53,110 nucleotides of DNA from Halieaceae bacterium UBA4452 (lineage in GTDB: Bacteria; Pseudomonadota; Gammaproteobacteria; Pseudomonadales; Halieaceae), in contig DGPA01000021.1 of NCBI GenBank assembly GCA_002389505.1, forward strand, positions 1-53,110. The letters are read 5' to 3'. A program made the position numbers and the translations under genes. The notes beneath the pieces are model-generated. The model was not told the DNA's origin. It searched no databases and saw nothing but the letters and a program-made list of their open reading frames with translations. Every line of letters begins with the position of its first letter. The first letter of the stretch is position 1. Positions 1 through 7,608 of the stretch are shown piece after piece.

Positions 1-386
1 TAGCAGACCCCTTTGCCAGTGACGGGGCCAAAGGGGTGGCGTCAAAGACCGAGCACGACCCGTATTACGTTGTTAATGCCGACGATACCCTGTGGAGTAT
101 CGCGCGCAAGCACAATATGTTTCCCGCTGAGCTAATAGCCATTAATGACTTAGAAGCCAATGCCTACATATACCCGGGGCAGACACTCCAAGTAAGGCCG
201 GTAGATACTGCCGAGTTATCGACAGGAACAGGCATCGAACAGGGCTATTACCTTGTTCAAGCAGGGGATTCGCTGGGCAGCATTGCCTATCAATTCGATA
301 TCAGCGTGATGGATTTAGCGACTAACAACGGCTTGGCTAGGGACGATATAATTTATGCGGGTCAAACGCTTCGCGTGATACCTTAA
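1..386 (+). CDS. LysM-domain protein, 5' end cut by window edge
   Basis: At least 127 residues are visible and the reading frame has no stop back to the left edge, so the true start probably lies outside; a GTG at 36 would be an internal alternative. Two LysM modules are seen. The first (about 50 residues after the GTG) contains DTLWSIARKH and YPGQTLQV; the second contains DSLGSIAYQF and YAGQTLRVIP and ends the protein. LysM modules bind peptidoglycan N-acetylglucosamine chains. A LysM protein next to a Tad pilus locus could anchor or guide the machine through the wall, but that role is inference. No signal peptide can be judged because the N-terminus is missing. Confidence 0.8.
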   Translation, partial: ADPFASDGAKGVASKTEHDPYYVVNADDTLWSIARKHNMFPAELIAINDLEANAYIYPGQTLQVRPVDTAELSTGTGIEQGYYLVQAGDSLGSIAYQFDISVMDLATNNGLARDDIIYAGQTLRVIP

Positions 387-439
387 TCACCCTGGCGGAA
401 TGGACCGCACGCCGAAAACCAACAACAAAAGAGGAGGAT

Positions 440-455
440 TGTGACAAAAGTCACA
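440..455. promoter_or_regulatory. Perfect CRP/Vfr-type palindrome upstream of pilin gene
   Basis: The sequence is TGTGA, six bases (CAAAAG), then TCACA, a perfect match to both conserved half-sites of the enterobacterial CRP consensus. It lies about 200 bp before the first pilin start at 655, in a 268-bp gene-free stretch (387-654). The rest of that stretch is AT-rich with no ORF I believe. CRP/Vfr control of pili by cAMP is known in gammaproteobacteria; binding here is inferred from sequence only. Confidence 0.6.
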
Positions 456-601
456 TGCCGAACCCTAGGTTTAAGTGTTCAAGACACAAAAAAAAGAGTA
501 ATTTCAGGGAGTTGTGGCAAGATTTGTGTACCGGACCCTAGACTCTAGTGTCCATGCCACAAAAAAGGGTATAGGGTAATAACCTAAAAGCTTTGACGGT
601 T

Positions 602-618
602 GGATAAGAATGTTATCC
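602..618 (+). other. Short inverted repeat in pilin leader
   Basis: GGATAA (602-607) and TTATCC (613-618) are exact complements separated by five bases. The repeat lies about 37 bp before the pilin start at 655 and would form a small hairpin in the 5' leader, or serve as a DNA site. It overlaps an ATG at 610 that I do not believe is the start. Confidence 0.35.
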
Positions 619-654
619 AGTAACAATGAGTGTCTTTACGTAACGGAGCAGCAC

Positions 655-1044
655 ATGAAAACAAGTAAAAGTAAAATTAACACAAAGCAGTCGAAAGGTT
701 TCGTACTCACCGCGGAGCTTATTCTGTTGGTAACCATCTTAATATTGGGCTCAGTCATAGGCATGGTGTCCATGCGTGACTCACTCAACGCCGAGATGGA
801 TGACGTGTCGGAGGCCATTGGTGCGCTTGACCAGGGCTATGAGTTCGATGGCATAGTCAACGACCAAGCCACCGCCACTATTGCGGGCAGCACTTGGGAC
901 GATGCCATCGATACCTTGGCGGGCGACGGAGTGGGCTTTGCCTTTACTGCCGCGGGTGCAAACGAAGCCACCGTTAACGGCGGCGCCTACGCTGGAGTTG
1001 ACGCGGGTGACAGCGGTAACGTAACCACCGGCGGGGCTAACTAG
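655..1044 (+). CDS. Small Flp/type IV-like pilin 1
   Basis: 129-residue prepilin-like protein. The ATG at 655 is chosen because GGAG (645-648) sits six bases upstream; an in-frame ATG at 610 has no ribosome site. Residues 1-15 form a basic leader ending in Gly, followed by Phe16 and a hydrophobic segment (LILLVTILILG) with Glu21. This is the prepilin-peptidase pattern, but Glu is at +6 after the Gly, not +5. After the membrane helix comes RDSLNAEMDD, shared with the pilin at 6487. The C-terminal half is rich in Gly, Ala, Asp and Thr, as expected for an exposed filament surface. Standing alone behind its own leader and before a hairpin, it may be the major, highly expressed subunit. Confidence 0.75.
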   Translation: MKTSKSKINTKQSKGFVLTAELILLVTILILGSVIGMVSMRDSLNAEMDDVSEAIGALDQGYEFDGIVNDQATATIAGSTWDDAIDTLAGDGVGFAFTAAGANEATVNGGAYAGVDAGDSGNVTTGGAN

Positions 1045-1068
1045 CGTCTCCGCTCGCAAGTAAGTAGA

Positions 1069-1099
1069 CCGCCAGCGGCCCTCAGGGGCGGCGGGCGGG
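1069..1099 (+). other. GC-rich hairpin after pilin gene
   Basis: CCGCC (1069-1073) can pair with GGCGG at the 3' side, and GCCC/GGGC form an inner stem around a TCAG loop, 25 bp after the pilin stop. No T-run follows, so it does not look like a simple intrinsic terminator. It could protect the pilin mRNA 3' end or lower read-through into cpaB. Confidence 0.35.
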
Positions 1100-1221
1100 T
1101 TGAATTAGTACGGGCTAGGTCAGTGACAACCCCAGGATAGATGGGTCAATAGTGAATGGGTGAGTAGTCATAGCCGCACGACAACACGTCTTAGGGGTAC
1201 CCAGAGGCGGGAGATAGCACT

Positions 1222-1977
1222 GTGAAGCAACAAACCATGACCGGCCGGGCGAGTGCCCTGGTCGCCATTTTTATTATTGCCACCCTCTTGGTGTTAGTGC
1301 TCGCTACTCGGCAAGTGTACCGCCTGTCAACCTCGCCGGTCTGGTTGGCCAGCAACGATCTCGAGATTGGGCATATTATCTCGCCACAGTCGCTCGTGCG
1401 CGGCCGCAGTGGCGAAGAGGGGGGGGTAGAGAATCCAAGAGCGTTACTGGGTAAACAGCTAGAGGTGGCCAAGAAAAAGGGCGAACTTATTCGCGCCTTC
1501 GATCTCACCACCGCACCAAAATCATGGCTGGCCGCCAAAGTACCCGAAGGCCGCGTTCTTTACACGCTCACCCCAAAACAAACCACTATTCCCCATTCGC
1601 AAATTCGTTTTGGTGACCGGTTAGACATTGTTGTCAAAGGTAGTCAAGGGGTGCGTACCGTGGCCACCAACACTCTGTTGATGGGTGCGGTCACCTCAGG
1701 AAATGGCAATGGCGGTCGCGCCGCACCCGGTGGCCTCATGGCTTCATTGGCGCCGCCAAGTGACGACAGCAAGGGCCATGGGGGGACCCCACTGGTCTTT
1801 GCGGTACTGCCCACCGATGTCTATCCGTTGGCAGGCATTGGCAGTAACGAAGTAGTGACACTGGTGCTACACGGGGAAGCAGAGGCGGCTACTGGCGAGC
1901 GGCTCAACATTGCCAGCCATCGGCAAGTAGAAGTCGTGTCGGGGCTTGAGCGCTCTAGAAAGGTGGTGCGTAACTGA
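1222..1977 (+). CDS. cpaB: CpaB/RcpC-like Tad pilus assembly protein
   Basis: 251 residues, GTG start at 1222 with GGGAG eight bases upstream. One N-terminal membrane helix (about residues 10-30), then a SAF-like domain (WLASNDLEIGHIISPQSLV, GKQLEVAKKKGELI) and a periplasmic domain containing GDRLDIVVKG, the usual CpaB layout. CpaB/RcpC acts in the periplasm with the secretin of Tad (Flp) pili. A Gly/Asn-rich patch (GNGNGG, around residue 155-165) resembles the one in TadC. It heads the machinery block cpaB-tadA-tadB-tadC. The usual neighbour rcpA/cpaC (secretin) does not follow. Confidence 0.85.
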   Translation: MKQQTMTGRASALVAIFIIATLLVLVLATRQVYRLSTSPVWLASNDLEIGHIISPQSLVRGRSGEEGGVENPRALLGKQLEVAKKKGELIRAFDLTTAPKSWLAAKVPEGRVLYTLTPKQTTIPHSQIRFGDRLDIVVKGSQGVRTVATNTLLMGAVTSGNGNGGRAAPGGLMASLAPPSDDSKGHGGTPLVFAVLPTDVYPLAGIGSNEVVTLVLHGEAEAATGERLNIASHRQVEVVSGLERSRKVVRN

Positions 1978-2023
1978 GTAATGCTGCTGGGCCAGTGCCC
2001 CAACCGCACAGTAGGGAGCGTCC

Positions 2024-3457
2024 ATGCCACCGGTTTGGAATAAAACGAGAACCTTTGACTTTGCTAGCACTCGCTTGGACATGCAAGCCATGATGGCAGA
2101 GGAATGCATTGACGACCCAATAGCTCATCCGTCAGAGGACGATGTGCGCTCTATGCGACGTCGAGTTCATCGCGAATTAATCGAAGCCATAGAGAACGAG
2201 GGCGCTGATGTCCTTGACGATCCTGAAGAGGTGCGTCAGCGAATCAAACAGATACTCGACGAAGTCGCCAACGAACAAGCCCATTCCGTCTCCCCGGACG
2301 CTCGCCAACGGGTAGCCTTAGACGTCATCGCCGAACTTACTGGGGCCGGTCCCCTCGCCCCCTTAATGTTAGATCCCAGCATTTCTGATATCTTAATCAA
2401 CGGCCCAAAAGAAGTCTGGGTTGACCGTTTTGGTCAGCTTGAACGATCCTCTGTTCAATTTGACGACGAACCACACCTTAGACGCATTGTTGATCGCATG
2501 GTATCGGCTCATGGTCGACGACTCGATGCCGCGTCACCCATGGTTGATGCGCGCTTGCATGACGGCAGCCGCCTGCATGCCATTATCCCACCACTCTGTC
2601 CGCGGGGCACCATTGTGTCGATACGCCGGTTTGCGGTCAAACCCTTTGCATCTGAGGATCTCGTCAGCATGGGCTTTTTAAGCGAAGCCATGCTGACGCT
2701 GCTGCAATTGCTCGTCGTCGCGCGAGTAAATATTGTGGTCTCCGGCAGCGCGGCAACAGGCAAAACAACCCTCCTGAACACGTTGTCACGCTTTGTTCCA
2801 GCGACCGAACGCATTGTGACGATTGAGGAAACGGCAGAGCTGCGTTTTGAGCACCCCCATGTCATACCCCTTGAGTCGAGAACGTCCAATGCTGAGGGCC
2901 GAGGCGCAGTGACTTTACGTGGCTTAGTCAAAAATGCTTTACGCATGCGTGCCGACAGAATAGTGGTCGGTGAAGTCCGTGGTGATGAAGTTTTTGACAT
3001 GTTGCAGGCCATGAATGTTGGCCACGACGGCAGTTTAACCACCGTTCATGCCAATAGCCCCGAAGACGTGCTATCGAGGCTAGAGTCACTGGTGATGGCC
3101 AGTGATATCAGCATGTCAGCAAACGCTGTCCGACGTATGATTGGCTCATCCATCGACGTCATTGTGCACCTAGTCCGCTTTCGCGATGGTAGCCGCCGTA
3201 TTGTCAGCATTCGTGAAGTTCTGTTCAAAGAGGATCGATGGCAAACGGAAGAAATTTTTCGCTTTCAGTCAGCAGGGCTTAACGCTGACGGAGAGATAAT
3301 GGGCGAGCATGTCACCGTCAGCTCGGGCGCCACTATTCTCAGCCGCATTGAGCAACAGGGCTTCGATATAAGCCCTTTGCAAACGGCACTGTCACAAGCC
3401 GCCAGACAAAAAGCGACACCCGCGGACGCGTCGGTTGGGTCTAGCCACAATGGTTGA
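2024..3457 (+). CDS. tadA: TadA/CpaF-type secretion ATPase
   Basis: 477 residues, ATG at 2024 with AGGGAG upstream. It is a type II/IV secretion hexameric ATPase of the CpaF/TadA branch that powers Flp pilus assembly at the inner membrane. Motifs seen: an N-terminal region with AELTGAGPLAPLMLDP, Walker A GSAATGKT (about residues 241-248), an Asp/Glu-rich segment RIVTIEETAELR, the Walker B-like VGEVRGDE, and a His-box GHDGSLTTVHANSPED. Length fits the family (about 400-500). The 3' end overlaps tadB by eight bases, indicating translational coupling. All catalytic motifs look intact. Confidence 0.95.
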   Translation: MPPVWNKTRTFDFASTRLDMQAMMAEECIDDPIAHPSEDDVRSMRRRVHRELIEAIENEGADVLDDPEEVRQRIKQILDEVANEQAHSVSPDARQRVALDVIAELTGAGPLAPLMLDPSISDILINGPKEVWVDRFGQLERSSVQFDDEPHLRRIVDRMVSAHGRRLDAASPMVDARLHDGSRLHAIIPPLCPRGTIVSIRRFAVKPFASEDLVSMGFLSEAMLTLLQLLVVARVNIVVSGSAATGKTTLLNTLSRFVPATERIVTIEETAELRFEHPHVIPLESRTSNAEGRGAVTLRGLVKNALRMRADRIVVGEVRGDEVFDMLQAMNVGHDGSLTTVHANSPEDVLSRLESLVMASDISMSANAVRRMIGSSIDVIVHLVRFRDGSRRIVSIREVLFKEDRWQTEEIFRFQSAGLNADGEIMGEHVTVSSGATILSRIEQQGFDISPLQTALSQAARQKATPADASVGSSHNG

Positions 3458-4322
3458 AACCATCTTACTCGTTCTGCTGCTCCTGCTCATGCTGTATACC
3501 GCACTGCAATTTTATCGCGAGCGAGCGCCCCACAATGGCTCGGCAGTGGAAGCCACCAAGAGTGCCGACTTGCCGGCGAACGTCGGTGGACTGCAGCAAA
3601 GTCTCCGTACCCTCCAGTTAGATATCGAACCCCTGGTGGTTGTGGCGGGTATCATCCTTATTGCGCTGGTGGTTTTGCTAACGCTGTTAGATCTGTTTCC
3701 CGACGCGGTGTCATTGGCCCTCGTGGCCTCTGCAGGATCGCTGTTTTTACTGTTTTCACTGCTGACTGATATCGCTCGATGGCGCACGAGAATCTTTGAG
3801 GAGGGTCTCGTTGAGGCCCTGGACCTCTTGGAGGCAGCGTTGCACAGTGGTTTCAACCCCCAAGATGCGTTACGTGCCGCTGCCGATTCGAGCAAAGGCA
3901 GCGTCAAGGCCGAGTTTGAGGAATTATCTAAACGTCTGGCGGTAGGTATGCCTATGGATCGGGCAGTGGCACGCATGACCGAACGTTACGACTCACACGG
4001 CGTTCGCATGGTAACCCAGACGCTCATCGCCAATTCCCAGACCGGGGGTAATCTACTCTTACTGCTGCGCGCAGTGAACGTTATTTTTCGGGAGCAAATG
4101 AAGATTAGAGTCAAAGTTCGTGGGCAACTGGCGGGCGCCCGTAATGCCTTGCTGTTTGTCGCTTTTGTCCCCTACCTCATCATCCCGGCTTTTTTATGGA
4201 AGGCACCCTCCTGGCTAGCTGCCCTCAAAGACCATCCTTTAGGCCCCTCTTTTCTGCTAGCTGCCATACTCTTGCAAGTCCTTGGTTTTTTTTGGATGCG
4301 CCGCATTTTGAGGACTGACTAA
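3450..4322 (+). CDS. tadB: TadB-like inner-membrane platform protein
   Basis: 290 residues from the ATG at 3450, which overlaps the tadA stop by eight bases; a TTG at 3435 would add five residues. An N-terminal membrane helix (residues 3-17) is followed by two hydrophobic segments, a cytoplasmic T2SSF/GspF domain (LVEALDLLEAALHSGFNPQD, then TQTLIANSQTGGNL) and two C-terminal membrane segments. TadB and TadC form the inner-membrane platform on which the TadA ATPase works. Its stop overlaps the TadC start as TAATG. Confidence 0.9.
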   Translation: MVETILLVLLLLLMLYTALQFYRERAPHNGSAVEATKSADLPANVGGLQQSLRTLQLDIEPLVVVAGIILIALVVLLTLLDLFPDAVSLALVASAGSLFLLFSLLTDIARWRTRIFEEGLVEALDLLEAALHSGFNPQDALRAAADSSKGSVKAEFEELSKRLAVGMPMDRAVARMTERYDSHGVRMVTQTLIANSQTGGNLLLLLRAVNVIFREQMKIRVKVRGQLAGARNALLFVAFVPYLIIPAFLWKAPSWLAALKDHPLGPSFLLAAILLQVLGFFWMRRILRTD

Positions 4323-5161
4323 TGCTCTATTGGTGGCAGGATTTGATGTACCTCGCGGCAGTCTTTGTACTCATCTGGATTATGTATGGCATAGACCAAG
4401 CCTCTAAGCAGACGTTGGGCAATGGCAATGGCAATGGCAACAAGACGGTATTCCAGGATGGCCTCGACCGATTATATCCTTCCCAGTTAATTCGGCAGGT
4501 CGGTATTATCCCCCATCAGATTTTCTTATTGTATTGGCTGAGTAAATTACTGTTAGCGGTGCTTGCTCCACTGCTAATAGCAGAAGTCACAGCGAGTTTG
4601 CCGTTTGCTGTCCTCGTCGTCATTGCGTTATTAGGGTTTATGCTGGTCGATATCTGGTTACTGGTGAGTCGAAAGATTCATCGTCAAGCCATTGAAAAAT
4701 CGTTGGGTTATTTCATCGATCTGATCGCCGTGTTTCTTAAGTCTGGTATGAATCTGACGCAGGCGTTTCGTCAAGCAGCACAATATGGATTACCCAGCGA
4801 CAGCGCGCTGTCACGAGAGGTAGCACTTGTTGTACGCGAACTGGAGGCGGGTGGAGATCGCGACGTGGTGTTTGATTCCCTTGCCGTACGGACTGGGGTA
4901 AAAGATTTGGAGCACCTAGCGGCAGTTATCAATATTGGTCTTCGTGTGGGAGCGCCCATGACCGAGACTCTGGAAGCACAAGCGGTGTTATTGCGTGCCA
5001 AACAGTGGGAGAAGGCCGAATCCTTGGTCAGCCGTAAGTCTCTTGAGGCGCTCTTTCCCATGATGCTGGTATGCTTTCCATTGCTACTGGTGTTAGTTTT
5101 TTTCCCCGCCGCGGTGCAACTTCAAGCGCTGTTCACGGCGTTTTCTGGGGCTTTTGGTTAA
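4322..5161 (+). CDS. tadC: TadC-like inner-membrane platform protein
   Basis: 279 residues, ATG overlapping the tadB stop (TAATG). Membrane segments lie at the N-terminus, around residues 65-115 and at the C-terminus (LVCFPLLLVLVFFPAAV); the cytoplasmic T2SSF domain has LGYFIDLIAVFLKSGMNLTQ and the family-typical GLRVGAPMTETL. It pairs with TadB in the Flp pilus platform. A run of Gly-Asn repeats near residue 33-40 is encoded by a hexanucleotide repeat. Confidence 0.9.
   Translation: MLYWWQDLMYLAAVFVLIWIMYGIDQASKQTLGNGNGNGNKTVFQDGLDRLYPSQLIRQVGIIPHQIFLLYWLSKLLLAVLAPLLIAEVTASLPFAVLVVIALLGFMLVDIWLLVSRKIHRQAIEKSLGYFIDLIAVFLKSGMNLTQAFRQAAQYGLPSDSALSREVALVVRELEAGGDRDVVFDSLAVRTGVKDLEHLAAVINIGLRVGAPMTETLEAQAVLLRAKQWEKAESLVSRKSLEALFPMMLVCFPLLLVLVFFPAAVQLQALFTAFSGAFG
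4418..4441 (+). repeat. Hexanucleotide GGCAAY tandem repeat inside tadC
   Basis: Four consecutive GGCAAY units (three GGCAAT, one GGCAAC) encode Gly-Asn four times in the loop after the first membrane helix of TadC. The unit is a multiple of three, so slippage would change linker length without frameshift. Confidence 0.8.
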
Positions 5162-5166
5162 TCCCC

Positions 5167-6360
5167 ATGTGGCACAACCATCATTCGACCAAGGCCTTGG
5201 CCACTGCCCACAACATAGAGGGAGTGACCGCATTGGCCAATTTACCTGCTCGGTCAGTGGTCAGCGACTCAACCGCTGACCGACTGCATGCCAAAGGACG
5301 GCTGTTGGAGCGCCAGCGCGGTTTTATTATCACCACAACCATGGTGCTAGTTTTTACCGTGGTGTTCATCGGCCTGTTTGTCGGCTTCTCTCTCGTTATT
5401 AACGCTTGGGTAAAACGTGAGGTCGTTCAAGACTCCGTTGATGTCTACGTCGTTGACGCCAACGATCAAGTGCTTGGCAAGGCAGTCAGTTTTGATGAGC
5501 ACGAAACGCCGCTGGTACCCTTTGTCGATTACGATGTCACGGGTAGCAGCGGCAATTTAGCAAACTACCGGGTTCTTATTGGCGTCCGCGATGATCGTTT
5601 CACCAGCCGCGAGCGGGTCTATTATCCCGACAGCACTAACTGCACAGGGCAAGCGTGCCTCTTTGTGCCCAGTACCGAAACCTCTGGGGATACGTCGATC
5701 AATAGCGAGGGCATTGACCAGATTAGCGGAACTGGAGGGGTGAGTTATCAACTAGCCACCCAGGCAGGAGGCGGCGCAGGCACCCAGTACAACTATGCGA
5801 TTGGTAGCTCCTCGGGGGGGCTGCCGGGACAGTTGTACCGACAGACGGCTCAGGCTTGCACCGTGACTATTAATGACAACACTGATACCTACCTATCTTT
5901 TTGGCAATCTCAGCGCGTTAGCGCGAGCACCCCCTGTTATACAGAGCTGATTGCAACGCCCGCGGACACCACACAAACTACTTTACGCTGCGGAGGTAAT
6001 ATAGGGAGCAACACCTGCTGTGTGCAGGGTCAAACGGTTCAGGGCCCGTCGGGGAATCTGCTATGCAGTGACTCATGTGTAGACGACTCTGGGAACTGCG
6101 CTTGCCCCTCAGGCTATTTTGCTCCGGGCAATAACGCGAGCGGCTGGTGCTGCCCCGATGGCTCTGATCCAAGTAGCTCTAATGGGGATTGCCAGCAAAT
6201 TGCTCAGACGTTCTTCCAACCTACAGCAGGCACTTTTATTCAGGCTGAATCCGTGGGCGGCAACCCAAATATTCTTGATTCACTCGCGCCGCCTTTCACG
6301 GTAACCCAGCCCATCCATCCCGACGGCTTCCAAGCCAACCCTGCTCAAGGCGTTGAATGA
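5167..6360 (+). CDS. Large pilin-like protein 1 with Cys-rich insert
   Basis: 397 residues from the ATG at 5167, which has no clear ribosome site. Two in-frame TTG codons do have one: 5233 (AGAGGGAG, eight bases) and 5305 (AAAGGA, six bases). The 5305 start would leave a six-residue leader MERQRG before FIITTTMVLVF, the length expected of a prepilin, so the real start may be there. The hydrophobic stretch follows the Gly-Phe junction but the usual Glu is Thr. The middle (DANDQVLGKAVSFDEHETPL, IGVRDDRFTSR) and the C-terminal QAESV...LDSLAPPF are shared with the protein at 6812. Between them is an extra segment of roughly 70 residues with about twelve cysteines, absent from the paralogue. Probably an exported minor pilin or tip adhesin; function is not known. 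Confidence 0.7.
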   Translation: MWHNHHSTKALATAHNIEGVTALANLPARSVVSDSTADRLHAKGRLLERQRGFIITTTMVLVFTVVFIGLFVGFSLVINAWVKREVVQDSVDVYVVDANDQVLGKAVSFDEHETPLVPFVDYDVTGSSGNLANYRVLIGVRDDRFTSRERVYYPDSTNCTGQACLFVPSTETSGDTSINSEGIDQISGTGGVSYQLATQAGGGAGTQYNYAIGSSSGGLPGQLYRQTAQACTVTINDNTDTYLSFWQSQRVSASTPCYTELIATPADTTQTTLRCGGNIGSNTCCVQGQTVQGPSGNLLCSDSCVDDSGNCACPSGYFAPGNNASGWCCPDGSDPSSSNGDCQQIAQTFFQPTAGTFIQAESVGGNPNILDSLAPPFTVTQPIHPDGFQANPAQGVE

Positions 6361-6486
6361 AACGGCCATAAAGATCATCGTGGGAACCGCTGTCTGACAC
6401 GCACAATGTCACGCTCAGCCTAATAAAGCAGTGGGTTTTAGTTTATATTATCGGTGACAGACAAGCGCATGAAGGGAGGAATCAAC

Positions 6487-6801
6487 ATGTTACGACCCGC
6501 AACAAAGCAAACAGGTTTTATCCTCAATTCAGAGTTCATACTCTTTGTCAGTGTGCTTGTTTTGGGCCTTCTAGTGGGCTGGATTACGCTGCGGGACGCT
6601 ATCAATGCCGAGTTGATCGACACTGCCAACGCCATTGAGAGCTCTATCACAGCCCATTACTTTAACGATCCCGACAGAGGCAATGGTGCCGCATTTACCG
6701 GTCAGTCCTTGGAATTTTTCGAAGCCGGAGCCTCCGAGGGCCTTGGCTTATCCAATAACAACGCCGCCACCAACAGCGGCAGCGTGTCGGCGGCCAACTA
6801 G
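6487..6801 (+). CDS. Small Flp/type IV-like pilin 2
   Basis: 104 residues. The ATG at 6487 is chosen because AAGGGAGGA ends six bases before it; an in-frame GTG (6454) and ATG (6469) lie upstream without such a site. A ten-residue leader ends in Gly, then Phe11 and Glu16 (+6) open the hydrophobic helix ILFVSVLVLGLLVGW. The following RDAINAEL matches RDSLNAEM of the pilin at 655, so the two are paralogues. The tail is rich in Asn, Ser, Gly and Ala. It is followed after ten bases by the second large pilin-like gene. Confidence 0.75.
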   Translation: MLRPATKQTGFILNSEFILFVSVLVLGLLVGWITLRDAINAELIDTANAIESSITAHYFNDPDRGNGAAFTGQSLEFFEAGASEGLGLSNNNAATNSGSVSAAN

Positions 6802-6811
6802 GTGCCTCAAG

Positions 6812-7603
6812 ATGATTAAGAACAGGCGTCAACCGCTTCCCCGTCAGTCTGGATTCATACTGACTATTGAAGCTGTGCTCATCATGACTATTTTAGGTAT
6901 TGGCCTTTTTGTTGGTCTCATCGCCGTGAGGGATGCGCTGTTTAAGCAAACATTGAGTCAACAAGGCCAAGATTTTTATGTCTTTGACAGCTCGGTTAGT
7001 CCGGTCATTCTGGGTAAAGTAGCCGCGTTTGATGTCCATGAGACACCTATTGTCACCTTTGTCGATTATGGTGCTCGAGTGGATGGAAGCGGCAACGAGC
7101 TCAACTTCCGAGCGCTCATAGGCGTTCGCGACGATCGCTTTACCTCGCGACAACCAATCTTTTATTCCAACGCGAGCTGCACTACCGATCCCTGTATCGC
7201 TGGCCCCAGCGTCGAGCTCTACAATATTGGTATCGATGGCGTGGTCGAAACTGGGTCAGTGGGTTATCTCAACGCCCTGCAAGATATCACCTATGCTATC
7301 GGTGCAGGTGATCCTGCCGTTAATAGCGGGGTTAAGGGCAGGCTCCTCCGCCAAACCTCGACTGCTTGCACCGTTACTGCGACCCATGCATGGATTTCAC
7401 AGCGCGTGGTTGCCGGTTCGCCGTGCACAGATATCGCCGATATTGACTTGAACGTCACGGGGTTTTGGCAGGCAGAGAGCGTGGATTATCCGGCTGGCAC
7501 GAATGTCCTCGATTCACTCACGCCACCGTTTTACACCAATATGGTCGGCAAGCCCTCCTTAGATGACTACTCAACGGTTGCGCCGACTGTGGGCGGCGGT
7601 TAA
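6812..7603 (+). CDS. Large pilin-like protein 2
   Basis: 263 residues from the ATG at 6812. A basic leader ending QSG is followed by Phe15 and FILTIEAVLIMTILGIG, with Glu20 at +6. Shared with the protein at 5167: YVFDSSVSPVILGKVAAFD (matching YVVDANDQVLGKAVSFD), IGVRDDRFTSR, GRLLRQTSTACTVT, and QAESV plus LDSLTPPF near the end. It lacks the Cys-rich insert of that paralogue and has only about five cysteines. Likely an exported pilin-like subunit of the same Tad-type fibre. The family is not one I can name. Confidence 0.7.
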   Translation: MIKNRRQPLPRQSGFILTIEAVLIMTILGIGLFVGLIAVRDALFKQTLSQQGQDFYVFDSSVSPVILGKVAAFDVHETPIVTFVDYGARVDGSGNELNFRALIGVRDDRFTSRQPIFYSNASCTTDPCIAGPSVELYNIGIDGVVETGSVGYLNALQDITYAIGAGDPAVNSGVKGRLLRQTSTACTVTATHAWISQRVVAGSPCTDIADIDLNVTGFWQAESVDYPAGTNVLDSLTPPFYTNMVGKPSLDDYSTVAPTVGGG

Positions 7604-7608
7604 CCGCC
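7595..7608. other. 14-bp perfect palindrome across the pilin stop
   Basis: GGCGGTTAACCGCC is self-complementary and includes the TAA stop of the preceding gene. It has no loop or T-run, so it is a poor terminator; a protein-binding site or chance are both possible. Confidence 0.35.

Noticed and set aside
521..545. Sigma-54 promoter before the first pilin (TGGCA...)
   Set aside because: A GG is present but the required GC at the -12 position is not.
781..1059. Reverse-strand ORF opposite the first pilin
   Set aside because: Shadow of the pilin gene; composition mirrors its repetitive codons.
2509..3042. 177-codon reverse ORF opposite tadA
   Set aside because: Antisense shadow of conserved ATPase motifs.
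4418..4441. Phase-variable repeat
   Set aside because: Hexamer units keep the frame, and only four copies are present.
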